Shown here: positions 4,847 to 5,349 of the stretch, in pieces
How the letters are laid out: the number at the start of each line of letters is the position of its first letter
How positions within the stretch are numbered: position 1 is the first letter of the stretch
Assembly: GCA_020428185.1 (NCBI GenBank)
Contig: JAGQNH010000023.1
Coordinates: forward strand, 1 to 5,349
From: Candidatus Saccharimonadota bacterium
GTDB lineage: Bacteria > Patescibacteriota > Saccharimonadia > Saccharimonadales > Saccharimonadaceae
Length of the DNA stretch: 5,349 nt
Direction: 5' to 3'
Translations under genes and position numbers: made by a program
The notes under the pieces: model-generated
What the model was told of the DNA's origin: nothing
The model's database searches: none
The model's input: only the letters and a program-made list of their open reading frames with translations

Positions 4847-4893
4847 CGTATGCTTTAATAAGACCATAAGCAAAAGCAAATTATGGGCATATG
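4847..4893 (+). other. Nested inverted repeat over the start of the sensor gene
   Basis: CGTATGC (4847-4853) can pair with GCATATG (4887-4893, one G-U), and inside it CCATAA (4864-4869) with TTATGG (4881-4886). The right arms are contiguous; a 10-nt bulge lies on the left. In a read-through transcript from the AAR-like gene this fold would cover the ATG at 4891. It has no T-run, so it is not a classical terminator. Confidence 0.3.
4851..4859 (+). promoter_or_regulatory. Weak candidate extended -10 promoter of the sensor gene
   Basis: TGCTTTAAT right after the AAR-like stop has the TGN plus a 4-of-6 -10 hexamer. A -35 at 17-bp spacing is poor (TGTAGA). A start near 4866 would give a leader of about 25 nt. 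Co-transcription with the AAR-like gene is the alternative. Confidence 0.35.
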
Positions 4894-5349
4894 TTATCAA
4901 TAGAGGTTATTAGCCTGATATTCATTATCGTCACCAACTTGGTGGTGTTTTGGATGATTGCGTCCCAGAGTTGGCGAGTGAAAGTCATACGATACTTTAT
5001 TTTGGCGGTCATGGGTGTGGTGCTTTGGGCGATGGGTACACTATTGCTTGTTGCTGGTACGACGCAGTCTCTTGTCGATGTCGGTAGGTCTATCTTTCTC
5101 ATTGCGCCGATGTATGTCATTTTGTTTTTGGCATTGTTTGCGGCAGTTTTTCCGCGAACGAGTGGTCGAACACTCACGCCGATTAATTTTGTTTTCCTTA
5201 TAATAACGCTCGTTTTTTCGCTAGTTATTGCATTTGAGCCTACGCAACTTATTACAAGTGTAGTGTTGAATCCAGGCTACAACGACATTGTAGTTGATGG
5301 TTTTTGGTATTCGATGTATATCTTGTACTTCAATCTTGCATTTCTGGTC
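4891..5349 (+). CDS. Multi-pass membrane sensor, probably histidine kinase 7TM N-terminus, partial
   Basis: The frame is open from ATG 4891 to the right edge (153 codons). An in-frame TAA at 4867 bounds it upstream, and no good Shine-Dalgarno is visible. Four complete hydrophobic helices (about residues 5-25, 33-56, 67-88 and 98-116) and the start of a fifth (from about 138) are seen. The pattern resembles the N-terminal 7TM region of bacterial histidine kinases (HisKA_7TM): short loops, an early RVKVIRYFILAV between helices 1 and 2, an extracytoplasmic segment after helix 4, then FWYSMYILYFNLAF. Such proteins sit in the cytoplasmic membrane and carry a kinase, GGDEF or other output domain after the helices, which here lies beyond the window. 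The stand-alone receiver at 2401-2769 is a possible partner by inference only. Phe codons are mostly TTT (11 of 14). A transporter or other integral membrane protein cannot be excluded. Confidence 0.65.
   Translation, partial: MLSIEVISLIFIIVTNLVVFWMIASQSWRVKVIRYFILAVMGVVLWAMGTLLLVAGTTQSLVDVGRSIFLIAPMYVILFLALFAAVFPRTSGRTLTPINFVFLIITLVFSLVIAFEPTQLITSVVLNPGYNDIVVDGFWYSMYILYFNLAFLV

Noticed and set aside
4864..4886. Hairpin CCATAA/TTATGG as a terminator of the AAR-like gene
   Set aside because: Short AT-rich stem with an 11-nt loop and no T-run afterwards; it does not look like a Rho-independent terminator.

Overview
The window looks like a piece of a small bacterial genome of the Candidate Phyla Radiation, most probably Saccharibacteria (TM7) or a close relative. 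This is inferred from gene content: a cluster of short type IV prepilins, a small three-helix membrane protein of the DUF5684 type, a compact FolD, a stand-alone receiver and a 7TM-type sensor N-terminus. Gene spacing is tight. TGA acts as a normal stop in several genes, which argues against the recoded Gracilibacteria/SR1 lineages. No search could be run, so the taxonomic call is moderate at best. There are no RNA genes, insertion sequences or CRISPR arrays.

Left part (1-1516, minus strand): three genes read leftwards. They are a DUF5684-like membrane protein, a PilV/GspI-like minor prepilin, and a PilW/GspJ-like prepilin that overlaps the previous stop by ATGA and runs off the left edge. 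They look like part of a type IV pilus locus, which in CPR bacteria serves surface attachment, motility or DNA uptake.

Middle (1517-2769): a divergent promoter region leads rightwards into folD (one-carbon/folate enzyme). FolD faces, across only 5 bp, a single-domain CheY-like response regulator on the minus strand.

Region 2770-3300 is the most unusual part. A good sigma70-type promoter, a 14-bp palindrome at its start point, two short ORFs (40 and 54 codons) with the strongest ribosome binding sites in the window, and a 17-bp perfect terminator hairpin form a complete self-contained transcription unit. It encodes two small cationic, hydrophobic peptides that I do not recognise. All nine phenylalanines in them use TTC, while the plus-strand neighbours prefer TTT.

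Right part (3301-5349, plus strand): a 484-residue Rossmann-fold oxidoreductase resembles long-chain acyl-ACP reductase (AAR) but appears to lack the AAR active-site cysteine. It is followed by the N-terminal part of a multi-pass membrane protein that resembles a histidine kinase 7TM sensor and runs off the right edge. That kinase and the stand-alone receiver could belong to one signalling system, but the window gives no direct link. A shared promoter style (a TG one base before the -10 hexamer) appears before nearly every gene, and folD and the response regulator look leaderless.
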